A DNA stretch of 15,397 nt, from positions 1-15,397 of the forward strand of contig CAZXUI010000095.1 in NCBI GenBank assembly GCA_964643885.1. Direction: 5' to 3'. Source of the stretch: CAADGL01 sp964643885 (lineage in GTDB: Bacteria > Planctomycetota > Phycisphaerae > UBA1845 > Fen-1342). The notes under the pieces were generated by a model. The model was given only the letters and a program-made list of their open reading frames with translations, searched no databases and was not told the origin of the DNA. Positions 1-9,940 of the stretch are shown in pieces. The translations under genes were made by a program, and so were the position numbers. The first letter of the stretch is position 1, and the number at the start of each line of letters is the position of its first letter.

Positions 1-59
1 AGCCACATGAGTCCAGCCGGGCGGCCGGAAAGCAAGGCGACTTCGCGAGAATTCCTTGC

Positions 60-242
60 ATGTCTCAGCGCAAGGTCCGAGTCTGCTGCCCGATGGCCGA
101 CATGCGGGGCGAGAGCGCTCTCATTCGTGCCCGGGTGGCCAAGGGCCTCTACTGGTTACGTACGCGGCCACACGGCCGCCGTGTCGCGGCGTGGGGCGTT
201 CCCGGGCGGCCCGGGACCCAGGTGGGGCGGGAGGCGGCGTGA
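60..242 (+). CDS. Possible small basic protein at the head of the packaging cluster
   Basis: A 60-codon frame starting with ATG and ending in TGA that shares two bases with the next start (TGATG), the arrangement expected for translational coupling. The product is very basic (motifs such as IRARVAKGLYWLRTR and PHGRRVAAW) and I do not recognise a family. There is no convincing Shine-Dalgarno before the ATG, and the frame is open back to the left edge of the window, so the real start may lie outside. Other frames here are open too because of the high GC. The coupling to a well-supported gene is the main argument for its being real; function unknown. Confidence 0.35.
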   Translation: MSQRKVRVCCPMADMRGESALIRARVAKGLYWLRTRPHGRRVAAWGVPGRPGTQVGREAA

Positions 243-451
243 TGGCCGAACCGGACCCCAGGCTGAACCCGGTGGCGCTGACGCTGGCTGATGCGGCCCG
301 CCTGCTCTCGGGCGCGGGCGGGCAGCGCATCTCGATCGAGATGCTGGAGGCCGATGTAGGGGCGGGCGCGCCGACAAACGCCGACGGCACGCTCAACCTG
401 GTGCACTACGCGGCGTGGCTGGTGAAGGAGGCGGCAAGGGGTGCCGATTGA
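242..451 (+). CDS. Small phage-type protein, possible terminase small subunit / DNA-binding protein
   Basis: A 69-residue protein with a clear GGGAGG Shine-Dalgarno at 229-234, seven bases before the ATG. The sequence is helical and ends in a block reading NADGTLNLVHYAAWLVKEA. The next protein carries a similar block (GDGRHVDLLRYVAWLV) near its own N-terminus, which suggests that both contain the same small, probably winged-helix DNA-binding fold. Its place directly ahead of, and overlapping by 11 bases, a terminase large-subunit gene fits a role in phage DNA recognition or packaging. That role is inferred from position and motif; I do not recognise a named family. The start overlaps the preceding stop, so the three frames look like one transcript. 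Confidence 0.6.
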   Translation: MAEPDPRLNPVALTLADAARLLSGAGGQRISIEMLEADVGAGAPTNADGTLNLVHYAAWLVKEAARGAD

Positions 452-950
452 CCCGCGCAAGCTGAAGCCGACGCAGCTCGTGCAGTTGCTGAACTCGACG
501 CCGCTCGGCGAAGTGGCCAGCGAGCGGACGCTGTACCGGCATCGCGCGCGGGCCGGTCTGCGGATCGGCGACGGCCGACACGTTGATCTGCTGCGCTACG
601 TCGCGTGGCTCGTGCTCGAGCGTCATCGCCCGCGGCCGGAACCCGACGGACTCACCGGCTACGAAGCACACAAGGAGCGCGCCGCGCAGCGCGTCCGTGA
701 GCTGTCGCTTGCTGGCCGGGACATCGGCGAGCTGCCGGCGGCCGCGAACGCGGAACGGAAGGAAAAGGCAGAGCGCGACTTCCGGTTCTTCTGCGAGCAG
801 TACTTCCCGCAGACGTTTCATCTGCCGTGGTCGCCGGACCACCTGAAAGTAATCGCCAAGATCGAGCAGGTCGTACTGGAGGGCGGGCTGTTCGCGATGG
901 CCATGCCGCGCGGCAGCGGGAAGACGTCGCTGTGTGAGACGGCGTGCGCC
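441..950 (+). pseudogene. Phage terminase large subunit, N-terminal fragment
   Basis: GTG start with a near-perfect AAGGAGG at 425-431 nine bases upstream, overlapping the end of the previous gene. Residues 1-60 form a small DNA-binding-like domain (SERTLYRHRARAGL ... LLRYVAWLV). A charged linker follows, then the start of a terminase ATPase domain: FRFFCEQYFPQTFHLPWSPDH and the Walker A motif PRGSGKTSL at about residues 156-164 (K161). In the intact family this would continue with Walker B and a nuclease domain, for a total above 500 residues. Here the recognisable protein stops about six residues after Walker A (CETAC, near 948). The frame stays open to 1205, but those residues are arginine-rich filler unlike a terminase. 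It is therefore a truncated, presumably inactive prophage remnant. Confidence 0.75.
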
Positions 951-1144
951 TGTTCACACCCCTCGCGACGCCGTAGGCGAGCGCGTTCCCGGGCAGTTCG
1001 TCCGCCGCGGATACGACCCGAACGCCAAGAGACGGGTGGACGGTCGGCCAATGGGCACAAAGCCACCGTCGGACTCGCGCACCTCGCGTGCATCCGCAGC
1101 AGTCTCTCATCGTCGAGGCACAGCCGTGCTCGAGCTCACGTTGA
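951..1144 (+). other. Unassigned junk stretch between two gene fragments
   Basis: No credible gene. One frame reads GQFVRRGYDPNAKRRVDGRPMG (about 988-1055), which looks protein-like but is too short and unfamiliar to assign. The stretch is bounded by the break in the terminase on the left and a TGA at 1142-1144 that opens the next fragment's frame. Confidence 0.4.
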
Positions 1145-1460
1145 GGGCCAGGACCCGCATTCGACCGCCAGGCCTGCGCTTGGGATCAGAGCATCGCCAT
1201 GCTGATCGATGGAAGCGGTGATGACACGTATGCCGGCGGCAGCTTCGCTCTGGCCGCCACAGCGCATAACGGCATGGCCGCGCTCATCGATTATGGCGGA
1301 CGCGATCATTACCAGCGCGCACCCGCCGCCCCGCGGGCGCACCCGAACGACTACCACGGGGGCACGAGTCTTTCCCTGATGCTCGACCTCGCTGGCGAAG
1401 CGGATCGGCACGGCCAGGACGAGGTCGCCGAGCGGCTGCCGTTCGGCAACGAGCACGGTG
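1145..1460 (+). pseudogene. Fragment of a 'LID-GG-D-Y' repeat protein
   Basis: The frame opened by the TGA at 1142-1144 encodes three spaced copies of a motif: AMLIDGSGDDTY, then AALIDYGGRDHY, then LMLDLAGEADRHG. The unit is roughly [LM][LI]D-x-[GA]-G-x-D-x-Y with about 25-40 residues between copies. Such glycine/aspartate repeats suggest a secreted beta-rich protein; I recall similar motifs in uncharacterised planctomycete proteins, but cannot check. There is no start codon with a Shine-Dalgarno and no N-terminus. The meaningful sequence stops at about 1460, exactly where the convergent minus-strand gene ends; the frame's continuation beyond that is antisense to that gene. It is a broken gene piece, not a working CDS. 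Confidence 0.5.
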
Positions 1461-1462
1461 GA

Positions 1463-4400
1463 TCAGTCGTCATCATCGCTGTCGTCGTCGTCCTCCTCAT
1501 CCTCGTCGTCGCCGCCGCCGCAGTTGGTCTTCCATTTGTCGTTGCGGAGGCGCAGCGTCGGGTCGGCGACGGTGTCGAAGCCCGGGTAGGCCTGGTCGCC
1601 GATGGTCAGGCCGAGGTCGAGCATGCGCGGCATGGTGGCGCTGCCGGCGGGCAGCAGGCTCGGGTCGAGCCGCAGCTTGAGCGCATAGCGGCCGACCGAC
1701 GCCCGCAGGCCGTCGCCCGCGTCGATCACGCGATTCAGGCCGCCGCTGAACGTCAGCGTGCTCGCGTCGGTCAGCGGGAACGGCAGGGTGAGCGTCACGC
1801 GTTTGCCGCTGGCGGCAGTCTCGAATGGGACCGTGGACGACGTGACTTGGCCGTGGTCGTCGAAGCTGACCTGGGCCGCGCCGTCGATGCCGAGCGTGAA
1901 CGGCGCGTCGATGTCCCTGGGCTTCATCCGCAGCACCAGCAGCGTCTCGGTGCTTGTGATGAGGTCGCTCGACAGCCGCACCGGGAAGCCGCGCTGGTGG
2001 TCTTCGTAGTAAGCGCCCTTCCAGTTGATGTTGAAGTCGGTGAGGCCTTGTCCGCCGGACGGCGCATCGTAGCGCCAGTGATGGCCGTCGTGGCCGAGCG
2101 TCTGGAACGCGACAATCGTCGTGGGCAGCACCTCAATGTCCGCCAGCCGCACCGCCGCGCTGGCCGTCGCGGACAGCTCACTGTGATCGACGCCGAGCGG
2201 CAGGCCGACCTGGCCGCGCATTTGCGCGGTGAGCGAGTCGCTGTCGAAGTGCACCTGGACGCACGAGAGCGTCAGCACCGACAGGTTGGCTGGATCGACA
2301 TCGACTAGCTGCGTCGTCTCGCTGAACGCCCCGAACGGGTCGGTCACGCGCAGCGTCACCTCGTGCAGCCCGTACGACACCTCCGCCTGCGTGCTCTCGC
2401 ACGAGGCCTGCGGGCCTTCGCACACCTGCACGCCGTCCACGCTCCAGCCGTACGTAAGCTGGTCGTCGGCGTCGTCCGGATCGAACGAGGCCGAGCCATC
2501 GAGCTGGAGCGTGGCCGCCGCGGCGATGTTCGTCACCTGCTGGACCGTGGCGTTCGCGACCGGCGGCTCGTTGGCGATCGTGACCATCTGCGTACACGTG
2601 GCGAGATTGCCGTGTCCGTCGTCGGCGGCCCAGACGACCTCCGTCGTGCCGACCGGGAACCCGGCCGGCGGGGCGTCGTTGGTCAAGACGACCGTCCCGC
2701 AGGCATCGTTCGTTGTCGCCAGGCCGAGATCAACGGCGGTCAAGGCGCCGGTATGGCCCGTACTCACGTCCGCCGGACACTCGATGTTCGGCAGCTCGGT
2801 ATCGCCGACGTTGATGGTCTGGGTCGCGGTGGATGTGTTGCCGCAGGCGTCGGTCGCGGTCCAGGTGCGCACCACCTGGTAGTGGCCCGAGGCAACGTCG
2901 CCGATCGTCTGTTCCTCATCGCTCACGACCGGCGCTGCATCGCAGTTGTCGGTCGCCGTCACGGCCGGCGGCGCAACCGGGTTGCACTGCACGGTGGCAT
3001 CGAGCGGCACGCCCACGAGCACCGGAGGCGTTGTATCCACCACCGTAATCACCTGCGACTGGCTGCTGGTGTTGCCGCACGCGTCGATGGCGGTCCAAGT
3101 GCGCGTGAGCGTGTAACTCTGTGGACAGGAACCCGCGGTCTGCTCGGTCGTGAACGTGATCGCCACAGCCGGGTCGCAGTCGCTGGCGGTCACGCTCGCC
3201 GGCGGCGGCACCGCGTCGCACCCGACGGTCTCGTCCGCAGGCACGTCGAGCAGGGCCGGGGGCGTGGTGTCCACAACCGTGATCGTCTGATCCGCCGACA
3301 CCTGGTTGCCGCATTCGTCGGTCGCCGTCCAGGTGCGGGTGATGACCGACTCCTGGGGACACGCTCCCGCGGCCACGGCGTCGGAGTAGCTGACCACCGG
3401 GCTCGGGTCGGCGTCGTCGGTCGCCGTCGCCTGACCTGTCACGGATGGGGCGACGCCTAGATCGCACGCGACGGAGATTTCCGCCGGCACACTCAGCACC
3501 GGATCGGCCGCGTCGGCGGGGCACGGGTCGACGCAGTCGGCCAGCGCGTCGCCGTCACTGTCCGTGTCCGCGGTTCCGCAGCCGCAGATTCCAGGGCTGG
3601 TCTTGTCAGCGTCGTCCGGGCAGCCGTCGTGGCAGTCGAATGTCCCGTCGCCGTCGCTGTCCATGTCCGGCAGGCCGCACCCGCAGACGCCGGGTTCGGT
3701 CTTGTGCGCGTCGGCCGGACAGCCGTCGCAGCCGTCGGCCGTGCCGTCGCCGTCGCCGTCGGCGTTGTCGTCGAAGCCGGGGCAGAGGTCCTGGTCGTCC
3801 GGCACGCCGTCGCCGTCGCCGTCGCCGATGTCCGTGGCCAGCGGACCGTACTGAAGATGGTCTACGGAAATCCCCCCCGAGGGGCTCCCGATGATCTTGA
3901 TCTTCCAGATGCCGCAGGCGTAGCTCGCCCCGTAGAAGCTGTCTCCTGCGGTCGCACAGTTGAAGCTGGGGCTGCCGGCGCCGGAGACGGTCCCGAGCGA
4001 CGTTCCGCTCGCATCGAACGCTTCGAACGTAATCGGGCCATGACCGTCGGTGTAGACGACTCCGGCCTGCGTCGGCAGGCCGCCAAGGGCTTGGGCGTCG
4101 AATGTGAACGTGATACCCGTTGATCCAGAATCGTAAAAGGCGCGCCCCGCCGTGGCCGATATGCCGCAGTTGTCGCCGATGTGGCCGTCGTCTCCGTCTA
4201 CGGAGCCGAACGCGAAACCAGCCACATCAAAGCCAATCACGCTGCCGCCCGAGGCGGTAACTCCAGGGGCATTGAACAGCCCGTCTTCGAAGTCCTCGAG
4301 GAACATGTTGTCCCCTAGTCCGCTCAGGTCGAAGGGGCTGTCAGCCTGGCTCAGGTATGAACTGGGTCCGAAGAACGCGAGCGCCCCCGTCAGGCAGGTA

Positions 4401-5173
4401 TCGCAGCCGTCGGGCACCCCATCGCCGTCGACATCCACGTTGTCGTCGAAGCCCGGACAGAGGTCGCAAACGTCTCCCACGCCATCGGCGTCGGCGTCAG
4501 CCTGGTCGGCGTTCAGGTCATTCGGACAGTTGTCACACCCGTCGCCCACGCCGTCGGGCTGACCGGGTGTAAGCAGCTCCATCTCGGTGATATGCACCCA
4601 GGGACCGCCGTCTTCCGCAGACGTGATGTGGATCCGGTACTTCTGGTAGGTCGTGGCGTTCGCGAAGCTGAACTCCTTCAGCGTACTCTTCGCCAAACCT
4701 CCGTCAGTGACGGTGTGCAGCACCACCCAGGCGGCACCGTCGTGCCCCTCGAACGTCCAAGTCTTGGGGTTATAGCCTTCGGAGCACCAGCCGCCGACCT
4801 GCGAACAATGTGAGATCAGAGAGTATCCTGTGAGGACCTGCTCACTGCCGGCGCCGAAGTCGTACTCGAGCCACGCGGGCATGACCGCGTTGTTCCCCCA
4901 GCCGGACGACACCGTGTCCCCATCAAAAGCGTGCGCAGGCGAGTTCGCGGAGTACGTGGATGAGGCCGCGGCCGTGCCGCCGAACGCCACGTTCGCCCCG
5001 GAAGAGGCATCGCTGTCAGCCTGGTCCATGTTGAGGACCGTCGGGCAGTTGTCGAAGGCGTCGTCCACGCCGTCGCCGTCGCTGTCCTGGGCCGAGGCGT
5101 TGAACGTCGCACATAGAGCTACGGCGACAACGCTGGCGAAAATGCGCGGGGTGCGGAAGTTAGATCGTCTCAC
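1463..5173 (-). CDS. Large secreted multidomain protein: discoidin-like, thrombospondin type 3, HYR/Ig-like and PKD modules, acidic tail
   Basis: 1236 residues from a GTG at 5173, chosen because GAGGAG stands seven bases upstream and the product then starts with a clean signal peptide (MRRSNFRTPRIF, hydrophobic core, NASAQ). An in-frame TTG at 5209 lacks these advantages. Order of parts: TSP3-like calcium repeat (31-56); F5/8 type C/discoidin-like domain (about 58-199, with AFDGDTVSSGWG and AWLEYDFG); TSP3 repeats (203-257); a beta-rich domain (about 258-440); more TSP3 and PGVCGCG repeats (447-556); about four HYR/Ig-like repeats with TATDACGNTS...VVDTTPP signatures (560-880); a PKD domain (about 882-975, LDGSASFDPDD); an unrecognised C-terminal domain (976-1218); and a final run of 15 residues, nearly all D or E. 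Likely exported and calcium-binding, for adhesion or carbohydrate contact. No sorting motif or membrane anchor is visible at the C-terminus. Divergent from the sigma gene. Confidence 0.9.
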   Translation of the reverse strand: MRRSNFRTPRIFASVVAVALCATFNASAQDSDGDGVDDAFDNCPTVLNMDQADSDASSGANVAFGGTAAASSTYSANSPAHAFDGDTVSSGWGNNAVMPAWLEYDFGAGSEQVLTGYSLISHCSQVGGWCSEGYNPKTWTFEGHDGAAWVVLHTVTDGGLAKSTLKEFSFANATTYQKYRIHITSAEDGGPWVHITEMELLTPGQPDGVGDGCDNCPNDLNADQADADADGVGDVCDLCPGFDDNVDVDGDGVPDGCDTCLTGALAFFGPSSYLSQADSPFDLSGLGDNMFLEDFEDGLFNAPGVTASGGSVIGFDVAGFAFGSVDGDDGHIGDNCGISATAGRAFYDSGSTGITFTFDAQALGGLPTQAGVVYTDGHGPITFEAFDASGTSLGTVSGAGSPSFNCATAGDSFYGASYACGIWKIKIIGSPSGGISVDHLQYGPLATDIGDGDGDGVPDDQDLCPGFDDNADGDGDGTADGCDGCPADAHKTEPGVCGCGLPDMDSDGDGTFDCHDGCPDDADKTSPGICGCGTADTDSDGDALADCVDPCPADAADPVLSVPAEISVACDLGVAPSVTGQATATDDADPSPVVSYSDAVAAGACPQESVITRTWTATDECGNQVSADQTITVVDTTPPALLDVPADETVGCDAVPPPASVTASDCDPAVAITFTTEQTAGSCPQSYTLTRTWTAIDACGNTSSQSQVITVVDTTPPVLVGVPLDATVQCNPVAPPAVTATDNCDAAPVVSDEEQTIGDVASGHYQVVRTWTATDACGNTSTATQTINVGDTELPNIECPADVSTGHTGALTAVDLGLATTNDACGTVVLTNDAPPAGFPVGTTEVVWAADDGHGNLATCTQMVTIANEPPVANATVQQVTNIAAAATLQLDGSASFDPDDADDQLTYGWSVDGVQVCEGPQASCESTQAEVSYGLHEVTLRVTDPFGAFSETTQLVDVDPANLSVLTLSCVQVHFDSDSLTAQMRGQVGLPLGVDHSELSATASAAVRLADIEVLPTTIVAFQTLGHDGHHWRYDAPSGGQGLTDFNINWKGAYYEDHQRGFPVRLSSDLITSTETLLVLRMKPRDIDAPFTLGIDGAAQVSFDDHGQVTSSTVPFETAASGKRVTLTLPFPLTDASTLTFSGGLNRVIDAGDGLRASVGRYALKLRLDPSLLPAGSATMPRMLDLGLTIGDQAYPGFDTVADPTLRLRNDKWKTNCGGGDDEDEEDDDDSDDDD

Positions 5174-5417
5174 GTGCAATCTCCTCACGCTCGAGTAGCC
5201 CGGGGGCAAGGCATCCGTTGGAGACCGGCGGGGTTATCGGACTGAATGGGACATTGTTTCGCACGGCCGGGATCCTTGATCTCACCGACAGCCGTAGCTG
5301 GAGCTGGCCATCCGCTGGTACAATGCCCGCTCGGGTCGCGAACGTCGGTGCATTCACCCAGTTCTTCGTAATCCGGCGGCCGGCCCGATCAAAAAAAGGT
5401 GAGCCGTTTTGTCTGGA
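5174..5417. promoter_or_regulatory. Divergent intergenic region between secreted protein and sigma factor
   Basis: About 240 bases with no gene; it must hold the promoters of both flanking genes. On the plus strand TACAAT at 5319-5324 is a candidate -10 box about 90 bases before the sigma gene, without a convincing -35 partner. AGGTGAG at 5397-5403 after an A7 run is the Shine-Dalgarno of the sigma gene. On the minus strand GAGGAG (revcomp of 5181-5186) serves the secreted protein. The promoter call is weak; the ribosome sites are clear. Confidence 0.45.
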
Positions 5418-5990
5418 ATGGCTGACGCACCCGTCGATTTGCTCGCCTCAACGCTGAACGCCGCCGCGCAAGGGGATCGGCAGGCGGCCGAGGATCTGTT
5501 GCCCCTGGTCTACGACGAATTGCGGCGCGTGGCGCGCGCCCGTTTGGCGCGGCTGCCGGCCGGCAGCACCTTGCAGGCGACCGCGCTGGTGCACGAGGCC
5601 TACCTGCGCCTCGCCAGCAACCGGGATCAGCAGTGGCAGGGCAAACAGCACTTCTTCGCGGCCGCCGCGCGGGCCATGCGACAGATCTTGGTGGATCAGG
5701 CCCGCCGCAGGGGAAGCCTGAAGCGTGGCGGCGGAGCACGGCGGCTGGAGCTGGATGAGCTGGACCTTGCGATCCGGCCCGTGCCCGAGGACATCGAAGC
5801 CCTGGACGAGGCCCTGACGGACCTGGAGCAGCGCGATGCGCGTAAAGCGCAAGTCGTGATGCTGCATTATTTTGGCGGGCTGACGATGGACGAGACCGCC
5901 GACATTCTTGGCGTTTCGGTCCCCACCGTGCGGCGCGAGTGGCGCTTTACGCGCGCCCTGCTCTTTGCGCATTTGCGCGCGGAATCGTGA
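5418..5990 (+). CDS. ECF RNA polymerase sigma factor (large planctomycete/acidobacterial-type group, Sigma70_ECF)
   Basis: About 190 residues. Sigma region 2 covers roughly residues 10-100 with the family signature ELRRVARARLARLPAGST, ATALVHEAYLRL and HFFAAAARAMRQILVDQARRR. Region 4 follows at about 115-185 with the helix-turn-helix (VMLHYFGGLTMDETADILGVSVPTVRREWRFTRALL). It would direct RNA polymerase to a dedicated promoter set. There is no anti-sigma gene next door. Instead a Ser/Thr kinase follows 95 bases later on the same strand, the usual partner for this sigma group in planctomycetes. Start choice: ATG at 5418 is 14 bases from the AGGTGAG site; a TTG at 5409, five bases from it, adds three residues and is equally possible. 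Confidence 0.92.
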   Translation: MADAPVDLLASTLNAAAQGDRQAAEDLLPLVYDELRRVARARLARLPAGSTLQATALVHEAYLRLASNRDQQWQGKQHFFAAAARAMRQILVDQARRRGSLKRGGGARRLELDELDLAIRPVPEDIEALDEALTDLEQRDARKAQVVMLHYFGGLTMDETADILGVSVPTVRREWRFTRALLFAHLRAES

Positions 5991-6006
5991 TCGAGATTGC
6001 CCGCCG

Positions 6007-6023
6007 ATTGCGAATAGCGCAAT
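6007..6023 (+). repeat. Short inverted repeat between sigma factor and kinase genes
   Basis: Perfect six-base arms (ATTGCG and CGCAAT) around a five-base loop AATAG, 17 bases after the sigma stop. There is no T run, so it is a poor terminator. It could be an operator or mere chance; the two genes probably stay co-transcribed. Confidence 0.3.
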
Positions 6024-6085
6024 AGCCGATCGTCGGGCGCGGCGTTGCCGGTCCGGAAAGGAGACGTCACCCCGGAGCCATTGCT

Positions 6086-9163
<3,078 letters not shown>

Positions 9164-9179
9164 GCCCCAGCCTCGGCGT

Positions 9180-9387
9180 GATGGCGTGACCCGGCTGCTG
9201 CCGCGAGACTACCAGAGGCTGCGCCGCCCCGCCGCCCGGTTTCTGGCTGGCGAGCGCTGCAACCACACACTCGGCGTGACCGCGCTGGCGCACGAGGCGT
9301 ACGTGCGCCTGGTCGGCTCAAATGGGCGCGAATGGACCGATCGGGCACATTCTTGCGGCGTGCGGCCCATGCTGATCGACCGCCCGC
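9180..9387 (+). pseudogene. Degenerate ECF sigma factor region 2 fragment
   Basis: Starting 17 bases after the kinase stop, one frame reads VTRLLPRDYQRLRRPAARF, then GERCNHTL, then TALAHEAYVRLVGSNGREW, then TDRAHSCGVRPMLIDRP. This is the region 2 signature of the same sigma group as the gene at 5418 (compare LLPLVYDELRRVARARL, ATALVHEAYLRL, AMRQILVDQAR), with damaged positions (CGVRPM where FFAAAARAMR is expected). No start codon with a ribosome site is clear and region 4 is absent: the frame switches abruptly into kinase-like sequence at about 9388. Confidence 0.7.
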
Positions 9388-9523
9388 CGGTGATCACTCG
9401 CGACGGCGAGCCGAAGCTGGTAGATCTCGGATCGCCAAGCTGCATGACCTGGAAAGCGGCGCGGGCGCAGCAGCGCTCGATACCCGGCTAAGGGGCATCA
9501 GGATCCGAATTCGAGCCAAGTGA
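9388..9523 (+). pseudogene. Ser/Thr kinase activation-segment fragment with a frameshift
   Basis: Directly fused to the sigma fragment. ITRDGEPKLVDLG corresponds to the kinase beta-strand before and including DFG (here DLG). A single missing base near 9430 then shifts the frame; in the new frame IAKLHDLESGAGAAALDTR and LRGIR continue the activation loop exactly as in TPR kinases of this type, stopping at TGA 9521-9523 just before the expected PEYASPEQ motif. The whole catalytic core before this and everything after it are missing. Together with the sigma piece it is the remnant of a second sigma-kinase pair joined by a large internal deletion. Confidence 0.65.
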
Positions 9524-9783
9524 CGCAGGGATTTGCCGGAGCCTTGCTGTGAAGGGACACCATATTCCGGTCACAACAGTGCCTCGGATTTGCGAGCACA
9601 ACTGCATGCACGTGGGGCAGCCAAAGCCACTTGCGCGCCGCCAGTCCCCGCTCCGACCGCCGGGGGGCACCTCGACGGTTCAAAGCCTGCGAATACGAGG
9701 TCCCGCATGGTCAAGCCGAGCTGGTCGAAAGAAAGGGTTGCGTAGCAGCGCGGCCGGCAACATAGGTCGACGAATCCAGGGCG
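9524..9783. other. Gene-free stretch before the tRNA fragment
   Basis: About 260 bases in which no gene, RNA or repeat could be supported. A minus-strand frame across it is an artefact of the tRNA fragment. A short plus-strand reading MVKPSWSKERVA at 9708-9745 ends in TAG and is too short to name. Confidence 0.5.
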
Positions 9784-9825
9784 TTCCCAAGCTGGACGTC
9801 GTGGGTTCGAATCCCATCGCCCGCT
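9784..9825 (+). tRNA. 3' half of a tRNA-Gly(CCC), putative integration-site core
   Basis: From the anticodon loop onward the layout is canonical: loop TTCCCAA (9784-9790, anticodon CCC), 3' anticodon stem GCTGG (9791-9795), five-base variable loop ACGTC, T stem GTGGG/CCCAT (9801-9805 with 9813-9817) around TTCGAAT, 3' acceptor strand CGCCCGC (9818-9824) and discriminator T. Bacterial glycine tRNAs end in the same acceptor strand and T. The 5' half is missing: upstream there is neither the complementary GCGGGCG nor a D arm nor a CCAGC to pair with GCTGG. Breakage in the anticodon loop, next to an integrase gene, is typical of a tyrosine-recombinase att site; it is not a functional tRNA. Confidence 0.75.
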
Positions 9826-9826
9826 G

Positions 9827-9835
9827 TGATATAAT
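9827..9835 (+). promoter_or_regulatory. Extended -10 promoter of the integrase gene
   Basis: TGATATAAT: a consensus TATAAT (9830-9835) preceded by TG one base upstream, the extended -10 form that does not need a strong -35. It begins two bases after the tRNA fragment and stands about 105 bases before the integrase start. It is a predicted site, from consensus only. Confidence 0.5.
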
Positions 9836-9880
9836 CCCTTAGCCGATCGCAAGTTGCGAACCTGCCTGCATCGGGCGGTG

Positions 9881-9937
9881 CGGCTCGGGAAGCTCGAAAA
9901 CGAGGGTGATTTACCCCCGTCGTGCTTCCAGGAGCCG
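9881..9937 (+). promoter_or_regulatory. Structured leader that can sequester the integrase Shine-Dalgarno
   Basis: CGGCTC (9881-9886) pairs with GAGCCG (9932-9937) and GGAAGC (9888-9893) pairs with GCTTCC (9924-9929), giving a 12-pair stem interrupted only by a small internal loop. Inside it a GGGT/ACCC hairpin (9904-9907 with 9913-9916) or a small CTCG-AAAA-CGAG hairpin (9893-9904) can form. The Shine-Dalgarno GGAG (9931-9934) lies mostly inside the outer stem, seven bases before the ATG. The pairing is read directly from the sequence; its regulatory effect is inferred. Confidence 0.5.
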
Positions 9938-9940
9938 GCC

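Noticed and set aside
1199..2308. Long plus-strand frame continuing from the LID-GG-D-Y fragment
   Set aside because: Beyond about 1460 it is antisense to the secreted-protein gene; the valine-rich run is simply the reverse of the aspartate tail.
2363..3460. 365-residue plus-strand frame
   Set aside because: Lies wholly opposite the HYR/PKD coding region and is arginine/histidine-rich, typical of a high-GC shadow.
3500..3840. Repetitive GCCGTCGCCGTC-type stretches that look like a short tandem repeat or CRISPR-like array
   Set aside because: They are codons for D-G-D-G-D in thrombospondin type 3 repeats; there are no regular spacers and no cas genes.
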